From Bacteroidales bacterium UBA1374 (GTDB lineage: Bacteria > Bacteroidota > Bacteroidia > Bacteroidales > UBA932), in the NCBI GenBank assembly GCA_002305545.1, contig DBRG01000018.1, forward strand, positions 21,950 to 85,476: a DNA stretch of 63,527 bases, given 5' to 3'. Below are positions 7,738-16,839 of the stretch, in pieces. Under the pieces are notes generated by a model. It was not told the origin of the DNA and did no database searches. It saw only the letters and a list, made by a program, of their open reading frames with translations. The stretch's first letter is position 1. Each line of letters opens with the position of its first letter. A program made the position numbers and the translations under genes.

Positions 7738-8824
7738 TGGTAAAAACACCTCCATTTACACGGTATATTGAATGGGGACCTCCAAGGGCATGTATGATCT
7801 CCTCTATGCGGACCTTGTTGCTGTCTGTGAGAAAAATCTGACCAAACCCATTTTTAGTTACAAGATGCAATAGGTGTGCAACCCGCCGCGCATCCAGTTT
7901 GTCAAAAACATCGTCAAGCAGCAATATGGGCGCAAGTTCTTTCATTTGGCTTATCAGGGCAAACTGGGCCAGTTTGAGGGCCAGAAGGTATGTTTTCTGT
8001 TGCCCCTGTGAACCGCAGACTTTAAGCGCGTGATCCCCAAGGGAAAAATGGATATCGTCCCGCTGTACACCGGTGCCGGTATACTGCAGGATCATATCTT
8101 TCTGCCTGCTTTTTTTCAGTTGAGTAGCCATATTTTCACGGTTCAGGTCCGATTCATAGCTCAAACCGACCTGCTCCTTACCGGCTGACAGAAGCATGTA
8201 ATAATGAATCACATGGGGTTGCAGCAGTTCGCAAAGTTCAGCACGTTTTTCATGGATCCAGTCCCCCCTGGACGACAAAGAGGCATCAAGTGCATCCAGA
8301 ACCTCCGCTGACAGGTATTCCTGCTTAAGCAGCCGGTTTCTCTGGAAAAGTAATTTATTGTATTCCTGTATGGCCTGGAGATAATCCGGTCCTGTCTGGG
8401 AAAGCAGGAAGTTCATATATTTCCTCCTCTCCTCCGCCGGCCCGAATACAAGAGAAGTGTCCTGCGGTGAAACCATAACCACAGGGATCAGTCCCACATG
8501 GGAGGAAAGCTTCTCGTACCGTTTCCCGTTTCTTTTAAAGACCTTCTCCCCCTGCCTGGTAAGAAGACAGGAGATTTTTTCAGCCATACCGGTGTCTGTG
8601 GCATATTCGCCAAACAGTGCCGCTTCCTGGCTGTTATGGTCAATCATATCCTTATCCTGAACCTGAAGGGAACTTTTGCAGACGCTCAGGTAATAGATGC
8701 CATCCAGCAGGTTTGTTTTTCCCTCCCCGTTATCACCGTAAAGCACATTTATCCCGGGAGAGAACTCCAGATCAGCGTTTTCAATGTTTTTAAAATGAGA
8801 GAGCAACAAACGGGACAAATGCAT
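7706..8824 (-). CDS. recF: DNA replication and repair protein RecF
   Basis: A 372-residue SMC-like ATPase that helps load RecA at gaps. Walker A is GDNGEGKTN (about residues 30-38). The ABC-type signature is GSQGQQKTYLLAL and Walker B is ILLLDDVFDKLD, followed by FLTDSN. Family length is normal. It is the first gene of the minus-strand recF-DUF721-pdxB-DUF4301 unit. A -7 box (8854-8847) lies 23 bp before its ATG. Confidence 0.95.
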   Translation of the reverse strand: MHLSRLLLSHFKNIENADLEFSPGINVLYGDNGEGKTNLLDGIYYLSVCKSSLQVQDKDMIDHNSQEAALFGEYATDTGMAEKISCLLTRQGEKVFKRNGKRYEKLSSHVGLIPVVMVSPQDTSLVFGPAEERRKYMNFLLSQTGPDYLQAIQEYNKLLFQRNRLLKQEYLSAEVLDALDASLSSRGDWIHEKRAELCELLQPHVIHYYMLLSAGKEQVGLSYESDLNRENMATQLKKSRQKDMILQYTGTGVQRDDIHFSLGDHALKVCGSQGQQKTYLLALKLAQFALISQMKELAPILLLDDVFDKLDARRVAHLLHLVTKNGFGQIFLTDSNKVRIEEIIHALGGPHSIYRVNGGVFTNEKTTDQSLK

Positions 8825-8846
8825 ACAGATTCCTTAAACAAGTATG

Positions 8847-8854
8847 CAAACATA
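8847..8854 (-). promoter_or_regulatory. -7 element of the recF promoter
   Basis: The minus strand reads TATGTTTG, a TAnnTTTG match 23 bp upstream of the recF ATG. The divergent promoter of the TPR gene lies 12 bp further on, so the two core promoters are nearly back to back. Confidence 0.5.
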
Positions 8855-8866
8855 GCAAATTTTGCG

Positions 8867-8874
8867 TATATTTG
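8867..8874 (+). promoter_or_regulatory. -7 element of the TPR gene promoter
   Basis: TATATTTG, an exact TAnnTTTG match, lies 21 bp before the ATG at 8895. An in-frame TTG at 8862 overlaps this element and is therefore not the true start. Confidence 0.6.
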
Positions 8875-8894
8875 CGGCCTTAAATCTTAGACCT

Positions 8895-9593
8895 ATGTCA
8901 AAAAAGAAATCCGGCGCAAAGCCCCAGCAGAAAAATGAAGAAAAGGCGACAGTTGCCCAGGCAATAAGCAAATCAGAAGAATTTCTGAATAAGTATAAAA
9001 AACACATTATATATACCGTAGCCGGAATAATTGTTCTGCTCGGACTTGTTTTTGGTTATACGAAATTAATCAGGGAACCGCGTCGTAACGAGGCCCTGGC
9101 CCAACTGTTTCCGGCCGAACAGTATTTCAGGACCGATTCGTTCTATCTTGCACTTAACGGCGATGGCAACGTTCTTGGTTTTAAGGATATTATTAAACAG
9201 TACAAGTCCCTCCCCGGACAGGTTGTATACTTCTACGCCGGCATATGCGAACTGCGCCTTGGCAACTATCAAGAGGCTATTGACTACCTTAATAACTATA
9301 ATTCGGGGGACGATATCATTCAAGCACGTGCCTGGTGTAATATAGGGGATGCCTATGCCGGTCTGGACGATCTGGACAACGCCATTTCCTGGTATCAAAA
9401 AGCAGCCGGGTACAGAGATAATGCTTATGCAGCAGCCTACTACAAAAAAGCAGGTATTCTGCTGGAAGAAAAAGGCAATTTCAACGGTGCCCTGGATATG
9501 TATAAAACCATCAAGGATAAATATCCCCAGACCATTGAAGGGTATGATATTGACAAGTATATATCGCGTCTGGAAATTCTGATGCAACAATAA
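8895..9593 (+). CDS. Membrane-anchored tetratricopeptide repeat protein (YfgM-like)
   Basis: A 232-residue protein with a basic, polar N-terminus, one membrane segment (about residues 37-57, IIYTVAGIIVLLGLVFGYTKL) and several TPR-like helical pairs from about residue 120 on, such as LGNYQEAIDYLNNY and LDDLDNAISWYQKA. The layout (cytosolic tail, single helix, TPR) resembles the YfgM family that works with the SecYEG/chaperone network. That link is by architecture only. It is followed 9 bp later by the YebC-family gene. Confidence 0.8.
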   Translation: MSKKKSGAKPQQKNEEKATVAQAISKSEEFLNKYKKHIIYTVAGIIVLLGLVFGYTKLIREPRRNEALAQLFPAEQYFRTDSFYLALNGDGNVLGFKDIIKQYKSLPGQVVYFYAGICELRLGNYQEAIDYLNNYNSGDDIIQARAWCNIGDAYAGLDDLDNAISWYQKAAGYRDNAYAAAYYKKAGILLEEKGNFNGALDMYKTIKDKYPQTIEGYDIDKYISRLEILMQQ

Positions 9594-9602
9594 CGTTTAA
9601 CT

Positions 9603-10322
9603 ATGGGAAGGGCTTTTGAATACAGGAAGGCCAGAAAGCTAAAACGCTGGGGGAATATGTCAAGGACTTTTACCCGGCTGGGAAAAGAACTGACCATTGC
9701 GGCCAAACAGGGTGGCACAGACCCGGAAAACAATCCCAGGCTGCGGGCCATCATACAGACAGCCCGTTCTGAAAACATGCCCAAAGACAATATCGAAAGA
9801 GCTATAAAAAGGGCAGAAGAAAAAGACAAGGGGGATTACCGTGAGGTAGTCTACGAAGGGTTTGGACCACATGGTGTTGCCATCATCGTGGAAACGGCAA
9901 CAGACAATACCACAAGGACCGTAGCCAACATCCGATCCTATTTCAACAAATTTGGAGGCAACCTGGGTACCTCGGGAAGCGTTGGTTTCATGTTTGATCA
10001 CACCTGTGTCTTTAAGGTAAAATCGGAACAGGTGCCGGACATGGAAACCTTTGAACTGGAGCTGATCGACTATGGAGGAGAAGAAGTTTTTTTGGATGAG
10101 GATGAAGGAGTAATTGTTATTTACGGAAGTTTTGAATCCTACGGATCACTTCAGAAATTCATTGAAGAAAAGGAGCTGGAGCTGGTCAGCGGAGGTTTCG
10201 ACCGTATAGTCAACGGAGAATTAAAGCAATTATCACCGGAAGAAAAAATGGACGTTGAGAAACTACTGGAACGGATCGAAGAAGATGATGATGTCCAGAA
10301 CGTCTACACCAACATGGCTTAA
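9603..10322 (+). CDS. YebC/PmpR family protein
   Basis: A 239-residue member of the YebC family, starting MGRAFEYRKARKLKRWGNMSRTF, with the core ENMPKDNIERAIKRA and YEGFGPHGVAIIVE. The family has been described as DNA-binding transcriptional regulators and more recently as translation factors that relieve ribosome stalling. Nothing here decides between these. The TAA stop overlaps the stop codon of the convergent LTA-synthase-like gene. Confidence 0.92.
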   Translation: MGRAFEYRKARKLKRWGNMSRTFTRLGKELTIAAKQGGTDPENNPRLRAIIQTARSENMPKDNIERAIKRAEEKDKGDYREVVYEGFGPHGVAIIVETATDNTTRTVANIRSYFNKFGGNLGTSGSVGFMFDHTCVFKVKSEQVPDMETFELELIDYGGEEVFLDEDEGVIVIYGSFESYGSLQKFIEEKELELVSGGFDRIVNGELKQLSPEEKMDVEKLLERIEEDDDVQNVYTNMA

Positions 10323-12187
10323 TTCCCCATATACAGGTTGTCATCAAGCAACCTGTTGTTATATTGCTGGCGAAAGGCATTTAGAAAGAGCTCATTTGAG
10401 GGCTCTTTTTCTTTCTCTTCCCTCATTATACTGATAAGCGCAGGGTAGTTCACCACAAATGGTATGGTGAGTGAATCTCTTATGTTTCTTCCAAATGCAA
10501 AGAAATCGAAGGGATAATCCAGCATATCCAGCACAGTGGGCATGATGTCTATTTGTTGTGTGTACTGGTCGTAAACCTGACCTCCGCTCACCACCCTGCC
10601 AGATGGATCATAATAAACTATGGGAATTGCCATACTTTCTACTCCGGACTGGTAGCGGGGATTTACCTGTGAGTATGCGCCATGGTCTGCCACCAGCACA
10701 AAGAGGGTGTTCTCATACCAGTTGCTTTTGCTTGCTTCATCAAAAAAAAGCCGCAGTGCATTATCGGAGTATCTGATGCATTGCTGTATGGGCAGGCTGC
10801 TTTCAGGAAAAACTCCTTCATACCGGCGGGGTATAATGAAGGGATGGTGGGAAGACAGGGTAAACACAGCTGCTGCAAAAGGTTCCTCAAATGTGTCGAG
10901 TGTCCTGGCAAAAAACTGCAAAAAGGGTTCATCCCATATACCCCAGTAACCGTCAAAATGCGACCTGTCAGCAAATTCGTTCATTCCGTAATAGCTGTCG
11001 AAACCGAAATGACGGGACATCCCGTCCATACCTAGTGAACCGTTGGGGGCTCCATGGAAAAAAGCTGTGTTATAGCCCAGCTTTTTGAGCGCATTGCCCA
11101 GTCCTTCAACCCGGTTGAGGGCAAAAGGAGTCAGGGCAAATGATTGCTCTAGGCTGGGTATGCTTCCCAGAACAGAGGGAACGGCATCTATGGATTTTCG
11201 TCCGTTGGCATAAGCTTTGGAACAGGCCAGTGAATGAACCATCAATGAATCAAGAAAAGGAGTGTGGGAAGTATAAGCGCCAGGATTCAGGTAACCGGAA
11301 TATTCCCTGGAAAAACTTTCCAGAATCAGAATCACCACATTCATGGCCGGTTGGATATCCCGGCCAGCCGGAGATATTGTATCTCTTCTGTGTTCGGGCG
11401 AGTACACGCGGTTCAGTTCCTCTTCCGAGGGAAAGAAATCAAGCCTTTCGACAGAAGGTTTTCCAAAAGTTCGCAAGATGCAGAAAGGGGTGTTCAGGAC
11501 CAGGCCCATTTCCAGCGGTTCAGAAACGTAGGCTGCCGCATTGCTCATGGTGATGGGTCTGGTAGTCCGGTCTGTTCCGCCACGTATCGATATGGTTGTT
11601 ATTACCGACGCCAGAAGCAGGGTCAGCAGCCTTGAGAAAAAAAAGCGTAGCGTGAAGGGTTGTTGCACCTGATAGTGTGTGCGTCCGTAACAAAACCATA
11701 GTAAAAAAATCAATCCGATCCAGACCATCAGAAAGACCGGATAGTCCTGCAGCGCTTTCAAAAAAATATTGGCAATATTCTTTTCGTTGGCAAATTCCCT
11801 GAAGAACGAAAAATCGATCCTGCGCAATGTTGTTCGAAAATAGATAAAATCAAAAAGCTGAAAAAAGAAACCGGCAGAATTAATAAGCAGATACAAAATT
11901 TTCAGTAAAATTTGGCAGGACCTGGAAAATATAAAAGGAAAAGGTAAAAGGGCAAGAATCAGGTACAAGCCATTCATATAAAACAGGGCGGAAAGATCAA
12001 AACGAATTCCTCCACGGAATATCAGGGGCATGTCATACCAGCCTGTCTCAGGAAAAAGATACCCGTTGTACAGATAAAAAGCAACCCTGCTAATAAGCAG
12101 CACAATAAATACCAGAACAAGCCGTTTGAAGAGTGTAAAAAGGTACGAAATTCCGGTATGGTTTTTGGGGCTGTAGAGGCTTTTCAT
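10319..12187 (-). CDS. LTA synthase-like sulfatase-fold membrane transferase
   Basis: A 622-residue inner-membrane protein with about five N-terminal membrane helices in the first 200 residues, then a periplasmic sulfatase/alkaline-phosphatase-type domain. Landmarks are VVILILESFSREYSG (metal-binding Glu), GRKSIDAVPSVLGSIPS (Ser where LtaS has its Thr nucleophile), FFHGAPNGSLGMDG, LSSHHPF and VADHGAYS. Relatives transfer phosphoglycerol or phosphoethanolamine to lipids or glycans. Gram-negative members are not lipoteichoic acid synthases, so the acceptor is unknown. A second ATG at 12217 is an alternative start; a possible -7 box (12204-12197) lies between the two. Confidence 0.88.
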   Translation of the reverse strand: MKSLYSPKNHTGISYLFTLFKRLVLVFIVLLISRVAFYLYNGYLFPETGWYDMPLIFRGGIRFDLSALFYMNGLYLILALLPFPFIFSRSCQILLKILYLLINSAGFFFQLFDFIYFRTTLRRIDFSFFREFANEKNIANIFLKALQDYPVFLMVWIGLIFLLWFCYGRTHYQVQQPFTLRFFFSRLLTLLLASVITTISIRGGTDRTTRPITMSNAAAYVSEPLEMGLVLNTPFCILRTFGKPSVERLDFFPSEEELNRVYSPEHRRDTISPAGRDIQPAMNVVILILESFSREYSGYLNPGAYTSHTPFLDSLMVHSLACSKAYANGRKSIDAVPSVLGSIPSLEQSFALTPFALNRVEGLGNALKKLGYNTAFFHGAPNGSLGMDGMSRHFGFDSYYGMNEFADRSHFDGYWGIWDEPFLQFFARTLDTFEEPFAAAVFTLSSHHPFIIPRRYEGVFPESSLPIQQCIRYSDNALRLFFDEASKSNWYENTLFVLVADHGAYSQVNPRYQSGVESMAIPIVYYDPSGRVVSGGQVYDQYTQQIDIMPTVLDMLDYPFDFFAFGRNIRDSLTIPFVVNYPALISIMREEKEKEPSNELFLNAFRQQYNNRLLDDNLYMGN

Positions 12188-12244
12188 AGTTGGATGCAAA
12201 TTTAAAGAATCTCTCATAATGTTATTCTTTTCAGATAAATTTCA

Positions 12245-12252
12245 TACTTTTG
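12245..12252 (+). promoter_or_regulatory. -7 element of the methylmalonyl-CoA epimerase operon
   Basis: TACTTTTG matches TAnnTTTG and lies 43 bp before the epimerase ATG at 12296. No clear -33 TTTG is seen at 19 bp. It is the only good promoter box seen ahead of the long mmd/V-ATPase run. Confidence 0.5.
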
Positions 12253-12295
12253 CGGATTGAAATTTTAATTTCTTCATAGCAAATTCCGGATATCT

Positions 12296-12706
12296 ATGAA
12301 AATAAAACACATAGAGCATATAGGCATTGCTGTTCGTTCTCTGGAACAGGCCATAGCTTTTTATGAGACGAAACTTGGACTGCCCTGTTACGCCATAGAG
12401 GAAGTTCCCGAACAAAAAGTCAGAACCGCATTTTTCAAGGTTGGTCAGACCAAAGTGGAATTACTGGAGAGTACAGATCCTGAAGGTCCTATAGGAAAAT
12501 TTATTGAAAACAGGGGTGAGGGGGTTCATCACATAGCTTTTGCAACAGAAGGTCTCCAGGAGAACCTGGACGAACTGGCCAGGAACGGTATCCGCCTTAT
12601 TGATAAAAATCCGCGTTATGGAGCAGAAGGCCTGCATATCGCTTTCCTCCATCCGAAGGATACCCTTGGTGTGCTTACAGAATTGTGTGAAAATCCGAAA
12701 CAATAA
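12296..12706 (+). CDS. mce: Methylmalonyl-CoA epimerase
   Basis: A 136-residue glyoxalase-fold metal enzyme that interconverts (R)- and (S)-methylmalonyl-CoA in the succinate-propionate route. Metal and catalytic residues are visible in IEHIGIAVRSLEQA (His), VELLE, GEGVHHIAFAT (His) and the C-terminal VLTELCE (Glu). Standard length. It is 16 bp upstream of mmdA, so epimerase and decarboxylase are made together. Confidence 0.95.
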   Translation: MKIKHIEHIGIAVRSLEQAIAFYETKLGLPCYAIEEVPEQKVRTAFFKVGQTKVELLESTDPEGPIGKFIENRGEGVHHIAFATEGLQENLDELARNGIRLIDKNPRYGAEGLHIAFLHPKDTLGVLTELCENPKQ

Positions 12707-12722
12707 TACAATCAATTATAAA

Positions 12723-14276
12723 ATGAGCAATCAGTTGGAACAGATCCGGGAGTTGATTCAACTCCGAGAAAAAGCCCGCCTGGGAGGGGGTCAGAAACGC
12801 ATAGATGCACAACACGAAAAAGGCAAATGTACAGCCCGTGAGCGCATTACCATGCTCCTTGACGAAGGCAGCTTTGAAGAATTTGACATGTTCGTTACAC
12901 ACCGTAGTACCAACTTCGGTATGCAGGATAAAACCATCCTTGGAGACGGCGTTGTTACAGGTTATGGGACCATTGAAGGGCGGCTGGTTTATGTTTTTGC
13001 ACAGGACTTCACCGTCTTTGGAGGATCCCTTTCAGAGACCATGTCCATGAAAATCTGCAAGATCATGCAACAAGCCATGAAAGTGGGAGCACCCCTGATA
13101 GGAATCAACGATTCAGGAGGAGCCCGTATCCAGGAAGGCGTGAATGCACTGGCCGGTTATGGTGATATCTTCCAGAACAACATCATAGCTTCCGGCGTTA
13201 TCCCGCAAATCTCGGCCCTTTTTGGTCCCTGTGCCGGAGGTGCCGTCTACTCCCCTGCCCTGACCGATTTCACCATCATGATGAAAGGTTCCAGCTACAT
13301 GTTCCTGACCGGCCCCAAAGTGGTAAAAACCGTCACCGGAGAAGATGTAACACAGGAAGAACTGGGAGGCGCAGCGGTCCATGCCAGCAAGAGCGGTGTT
13401 GCCCATTTTGCTGTAGATACTGAAGAGAATGGCGTGGAACTGATACGGGACCTGCTCAGTTACCTGCCCCAGAACAACATGGAAGAGCCTCCACATGCAG
13501 AATGCCTGGACCCCATTGACCGTCTGGACGATTCTTTGAATGATATAATTCCCGACAGCCCCAACAAACCATACAATATGTTCGAGATCATCCACAGCCT
13601 GGTGGATGACGGAAAATTCCTGGAAGTCCATAAGGATTATGCCACCAACATCATAGTGGGTTTTGCCCGTTTCAACGGCACTTCTGTGGGTTTGGTTGCA
13701 AACCAGCCCCGCGTGCTTGCCGGCGTGCTTGATATTAACGCATCCAGGAAAGCCGCCAGGTTTGTACGTTTTTGTGATGCTTTCAATATCCCTCTGGTCA
13801 CTTTGGTAGACGTACCAGGTTTCCTGCCCGGCACACAACAGGAATACGGAGGGGTGATCCTGCATGGGGCAAAACTGCTATATGCTTACGGTGAAGCCAC
13901 TGTCCCCAAGATCACGGTCATACTCAGAAAAGCGTACGGCGGTGCTTACATTGTGATGAGTTCAAAACACCTGGGAGGCGACCTGAACTATGCATGGCCT
14001 TCAGCCGAAATTGCTGTTATGGGACCTTCCGGTGCCATTGAGGTGCTTTTTGGAAAGGAACTGTCAGAAGCTGAAAATCCAGCTGCTTTCATAGAAGAAA
14101 AAGAGAAGGAATACCGCGATACATTTGCCAATCCATACACAGCCGCGCGCTATGGCTATATTGACGACATCATAGAACCAAGGAACACACGTTTCAGGAT
14201 CATCCGCTCGTTGCAACTGCTGGCCACCAAGAAACAAAGCCTGCCTCCCAAAAAGCACGACAACCTTCCTTTATAA
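12723..14276 (+). CDS. mmdA: Methylmalonyl-CoA decarboxylase carboxyltransferase subunit alpha (MmdA)
   Basis: A 517-residue carboxyltransferase with N-terminal (about 20-270) and C-terminal (about 275-510) crotonase-fold halves. The motifs GINDSGGARIQEGV, FGPCAGGAVYSPALTDF, LVDVPGFLPGTQQE and KAYGGAYIVMSSKHL are all present. It moves the carboxyl group of methylmalonyl-CoA to biotin on the carrier subunit; the propionyl-CoA carboxylase beta subunit is the near relative. The downstream biotin carrier, gamma-like and beta subunits identify it as the Na+-pumping decarboxylase. Start at ATG 12723; an upstream in-frame start would lie inside mce. Confidence 0.93.
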   Translation: MSNQLEQIRELIQLREKARLGGGQKRIDAQHEKGKCTARERITMLLDEGSFEEFDMFVTHRSTNFGMQDKTILGDGVVTGYGTIEGRLVYVFAQDFTVFGGSLSETMSMKICKIMQQAMKVGAPLIGINDSGGARIQEGVNALAGYGDIFQNNIIASGVIPQISALFGPCAGGAVYSPALTDFTIMMKGSSYMFLTGPKVVKTVTGEDVTQEELGGAAVHASKSGVAHFAVDTEENGVELIRDLLSYLPQNNMEEPPHAECLDPIDRLDDSLNDIIPDSPNKPYNMFEIIHSLVDDGKFLEVHKDYATNIIVGFARFNGTSVGLVANQPRVLAGVLDINASRKAARFVRFCDAFNIPLVTLVDVPGFLPGTQQEYGGVILHGAKLLYAYGEATVPKITVILRKAYGGAYIVMSSKHLGGDLNYAWPSAEIAVMGPSGAIEVLFGKELSEAENPAAFIEEKEKEYRDTFANPYTAARYGYIDDIIEPRNTRFRIIRSLQLLATKKQSLPPKKHDNLPL

Positions 14277-14289
14277 ACCGGGTATATAT

Positions 14290-15216
14290 ATGAAAAAATC
14301 TATAAAATACATTCTAGCCGGCTTGCTGTTTTTCTTCCAGGTTTCCCTCTTCGGACAGAATGTGGTGGACCTGAGATTGAATGAATTACTGATAACCAAT
14401 ACGGAGGATTTTCAGGATGATTTCGGGGTTCACAGCAGCTGGTTTGAAATATTCAATATCGGGTACGGGACGGTGGATATTGGTGGATGCTATCTGAGCA
14501 ATGATCCCAATGACCTGAAAAAATATCCCATTCCCCGCGGGGACGTGCTAACAAAGATCAAACCCAGGCAGCATATTCTTTTCTGGGCTGACAACAAGCC
14601 GTTCAGGGGCTCTTTCCATTTGAATTTTTCCCTTACAGATTCTAAGGTTCTCATCCTTACCAGTGCTGACGGTAAAACCATATTGGACATGGTTTCTTTG
14701 CCTGACAACCTGGATCCCAACCAATCTTACGGACGTAAGATAGACGGAGAAGGTTCTTACGGACCTGAATCCGACAATTCGGGCTGGATTGTCCTTCCAA
14801 GGACCTCGCCAAGTACCAACAACTACACACTGGACGGGAAATCCCGGGCCGAGATAATGAAAGAGACTGACCCCTTTGGATGGATCATGGCAATAATGGC
14901 CATGTCTGTGGTCTTTCTTGCACTTTTGATCTTATCCCTTGTTTTTAAAGGAACAGGCAAAATCGCCATTAACCTGACCCAGAAAAAAGCCGATGCATAT
15001 CATAAAACGCAAAAAGTATCGGTGGCAGACATATCAGGAGAAACTTTCGCTGCTATAGCCATGGCCCTGCATCTCTATGCCAATGAGACCGAAGTACACG
15101 ACATTGAAACGACTAAACTAACCATTGAGCAGGTCAGGAAGAACTACTCTCCCTGGAGTTCTAAATACCAGTCAATGAGAAGGATGCCTGAGTTTAGAAA
15201 AAGATCAAACAGATAA
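14290..15216 (+). CDS. OadG-type decarboxylase gamma subunit fused to a periplasmic lamin-tail domain
   Basis: A 308-residue protein. Residues 1-22 look like a signal peptide (LLFFFQVSLFGQ). About residues 25-170 form a lamin-tail-type beta sandwich: LRLNELLITN, WFEIFNIGYGTVDIGGCYLSND, GSFHLNFSLT and WIVLPRTSPSTNN. A membrane helix at about 201-222 follows KETDPFGWIMAI. The C-terminal part has the OadG endings AAIAMALHLYANE and YSPWSSKYQ. OadG anchors and assembles sodium-pump decarboxylases and is normally under 100 residues, so the periplasmic extension is the unusual part. It sits exactly where gamma belongs, between mmdA and the biotin carrier. Confidence 0.85.
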   Translation: MKKSIKYILAGLLFFFQVSLFGQNVVDLRLNELLITNTEDFQDDFGVHSSWFEIFNIGYGTVDIGGCYLSNDPNDLKKYPIPRGDVLTKIKPRQHILFWADNKPFRGSFHLNFSLTDSKVLILTSADGKTILDMVSLPDNLDPNQSYGRKIDGEGSYGPESDNSGWIVLPRTSPSTNNYTLDGKSRAEIMKETDPFGWIMAIMAMSVVFLALLILSLVFKGTGKIAINLTQKKADAYHKTQKVSVADISGETFAAIAMALHLYANETEVHDIETTKLTIEQVRKNYSPWSSKYQSMRRMPEFRKRSNR

Positions 15217-15227
15217 TAATACGCACT

Positions 15228-15668
15228 ATGAAAGAATATAATTTGATAATCAACGGGAACAGCTACAGTGTGGTAATTAACGAACTGGAAGAAACACTGG
15301 CCGAAGTGGAAGTCAATGGCACACCATACCAGGTAAATATTGACAAACCATTTAAGAAAAGCGCAACTGCTCCCGTGACCCGCGCTCCACGAGTAGCAGC
15401 ACCTTCAGCTGCCAAAACATCACACAGCACGGGGAAGGCTGCGCCTGCCGGCGGGTCCTATACTGTTAATTCCCCGCTACCCGGGGTAATCCTGGAGGTA
15501 AGTGTGAAGGAAGGTGATACAGTCAAAGCAGGGCAAAAAATGATAGTTCTGGAAGCCATGAAAATGGAAAACAACATTGAAGCAGACCGTGATGGCGTTG
15601 TGGCATCTATAAAAGTGAATAAAGGGGATTCTGTTCTGGAGGGAGCTCCGCTCATAATTTTAAACTGA
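15228..15668 (+). CDS. mmdC: Biotin carboxyl carrier subunit of methylmalonyl-CoA decarboxylase
   Basis: A 146-residue carrier. A small N-terminal domain (about 1-42) is joined by an Ala/Pro/Thr-rich linker (about 43-78) to a biotinyl domain with the EAMKMENNIEA motif, whose Lys takes biotin. The linker lets the carboxybiotin swing between MmdA and MmdB. It starts 11 bp after the gamma-like gene and ends 1 bp before mmdB. Confidence 0.93.
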   Translation: MKEYNLIINGNSYSVVINELEETLAEVEVNGTPYQVNIDKPFKKSATAPVTRAPRVAAPSAAKTSHSTGKAAPAGGSYTVNSPLPGVILEVSVKEGDTVKAGQKMIVLEAMKMENNIEADRDGVVASIKVNKGDSVLEGAPLIILN

Positions 15669-15669
15669 T

Positions 15670-16812
15670 ATGGACCAGATCATCAACAACCTGCAACAGT
15701 TCTGGGAATATACCGGATTTGCCAATGCCACCTTCCAGCATATCCTGATGATATGTATTGGTCTTGGTTTCCTGACAATGGGCATTGTAAAAGAGTGGGA
15801 GCCGCTTCTGCTTGTTCCCATAGGATTTGGTATGATCATAGGGAACATTCCGCTATATCCCGGTTTTACTGTTGGTATTTACGAAGAAGGATCTGTGCTG
15901 AACATCCTCTATCATGGCGTGAGGAATGGCTGGTACCCGCCGCTCATTTTTCTGGGTATTGGGGCCATGACAGATTTTTCGTCACTCATATCCAATCCCA
16001 AACTTTTATTGATAGGGGCCGCCGCGCAATTAGGCATTTTTGCAGCTTATTCAGCCGCCCTGCTCCTTGGATTTGAAGCCAATGCAGCAGGTGCCATAGG
16101 AATCATTGGCGGAGCCGATGGTCCTACAGCCATATTCCTGTCTTCAAGGCTGGCCCCGGACCTTCTCGGAGCGATAGCCGTTTCTGCTTATTCCTATATG
16201 GCTCTTGTACCCCTGATCCAACCTCCGATCATGCGCTTGTTCACCACAAAAAAAGAACGGCTCATCCGGATGAAACCTCCCCGTGTAGTGTCCAAAATGG
16301 AAAAAATCATTTTCCCGGTTATTGGTTTATTGCTGACTGCATTTATTGTTCCATCGGGTTTACCTCTTCTGGGGATGCTCTTTTTTGGGAACCTTCTGAA
16401 AGAGAGCGGTGTTACCAGGCGGCTGGCAGAAACAGCCCGAGGTCCCCTGATTGACGTAGTAACCACTCTCATAGGTCTGACTGTGGGTTGTTCCACACAG
16501 GCTGACAAATTCCTGCAACTGGATTCGGTCCTGATATTTGCACTGGGTGCTTTCTCTTTCATTATGGCTACGGCAGGAGGGGTTCTTTTTGTAAAAATCC
16601 TCAATTTGTTCCTCAAACCGGGCAACAAGATAAACCCCCTGATAGGGAATGCTGGAGTATCTGCTGTTCCGGACTCTGCCCGCGTGTCTGAACTCATCGG
16701 TGTCCAATACGATCGTACCAATCACCTGCTTATGCATGCCATGGGACCCAATGTGGCCGGAGTCATAGGCTCGGCAGTGGCAGCAGGTATCTTACTTGGT
16801 TTCTTATCATAA
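15670..16812 (+). CDS. mmdB: Sodium-translocating decarboxylase beta subunit (MmdB/OadB)
   Basis: A 380-residue integral membrane subunit that decarboxylates carboxybiotin and exports Na+. Key pump motifs are present: IGGADGPTAIFLSSRLAP (contains the Asp essential in OadB) and NPLIGNAGVSAVPDSARV (Asn/Ser residues of the second Na+ site). About ten hydrophobic segments fit the family topology. It ends 27 bp before the first V-ATPase gene with no terminator seen, so read-through into the ATPase genes is likely. Confidence 0.95.
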   Translation: MDQIINNLQQFWEYTGFANATFQHILMICIGLGFLTMGIVKEWEPLLLVPIGFGMIIGNIPLYPGFTVGIYEEGSVLNILYHGVRNGWYPPLIFLGIGAMTDFSSLISNPKLLLIGAAAQLGIFAAYSAALLLGFEANAAGAIGIIGGADGPTAIFLSSRLAPDLLGAIAVSAYSYMALVPLIQPPIMRLFTTKKERLIRMKPPRVVSKMEKIIFPVIGLLLTAFIVPSGLPLLGMLFFGNLLKESGVTRRLAETARGPLIDVVTTLIGLTVGCSTQADKFLQLDSVLIFALGAFSFIMATAGGVLFVKILNLFLKPGNKINPLIGNAGVSAVPDSARVSELIGVQYDRTNHLLMHAMGPNVAGVIGSAVAAGILLGFLS

Positions 16813-16839
16813 TAATAATAAATAGACTGTTTCAATTAT

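Noticed and set aside
13113..13865. 250-codon minus-strand frame
   Set aside because: Antisense to mmdA, which has all its motifs; no recognisable domain.
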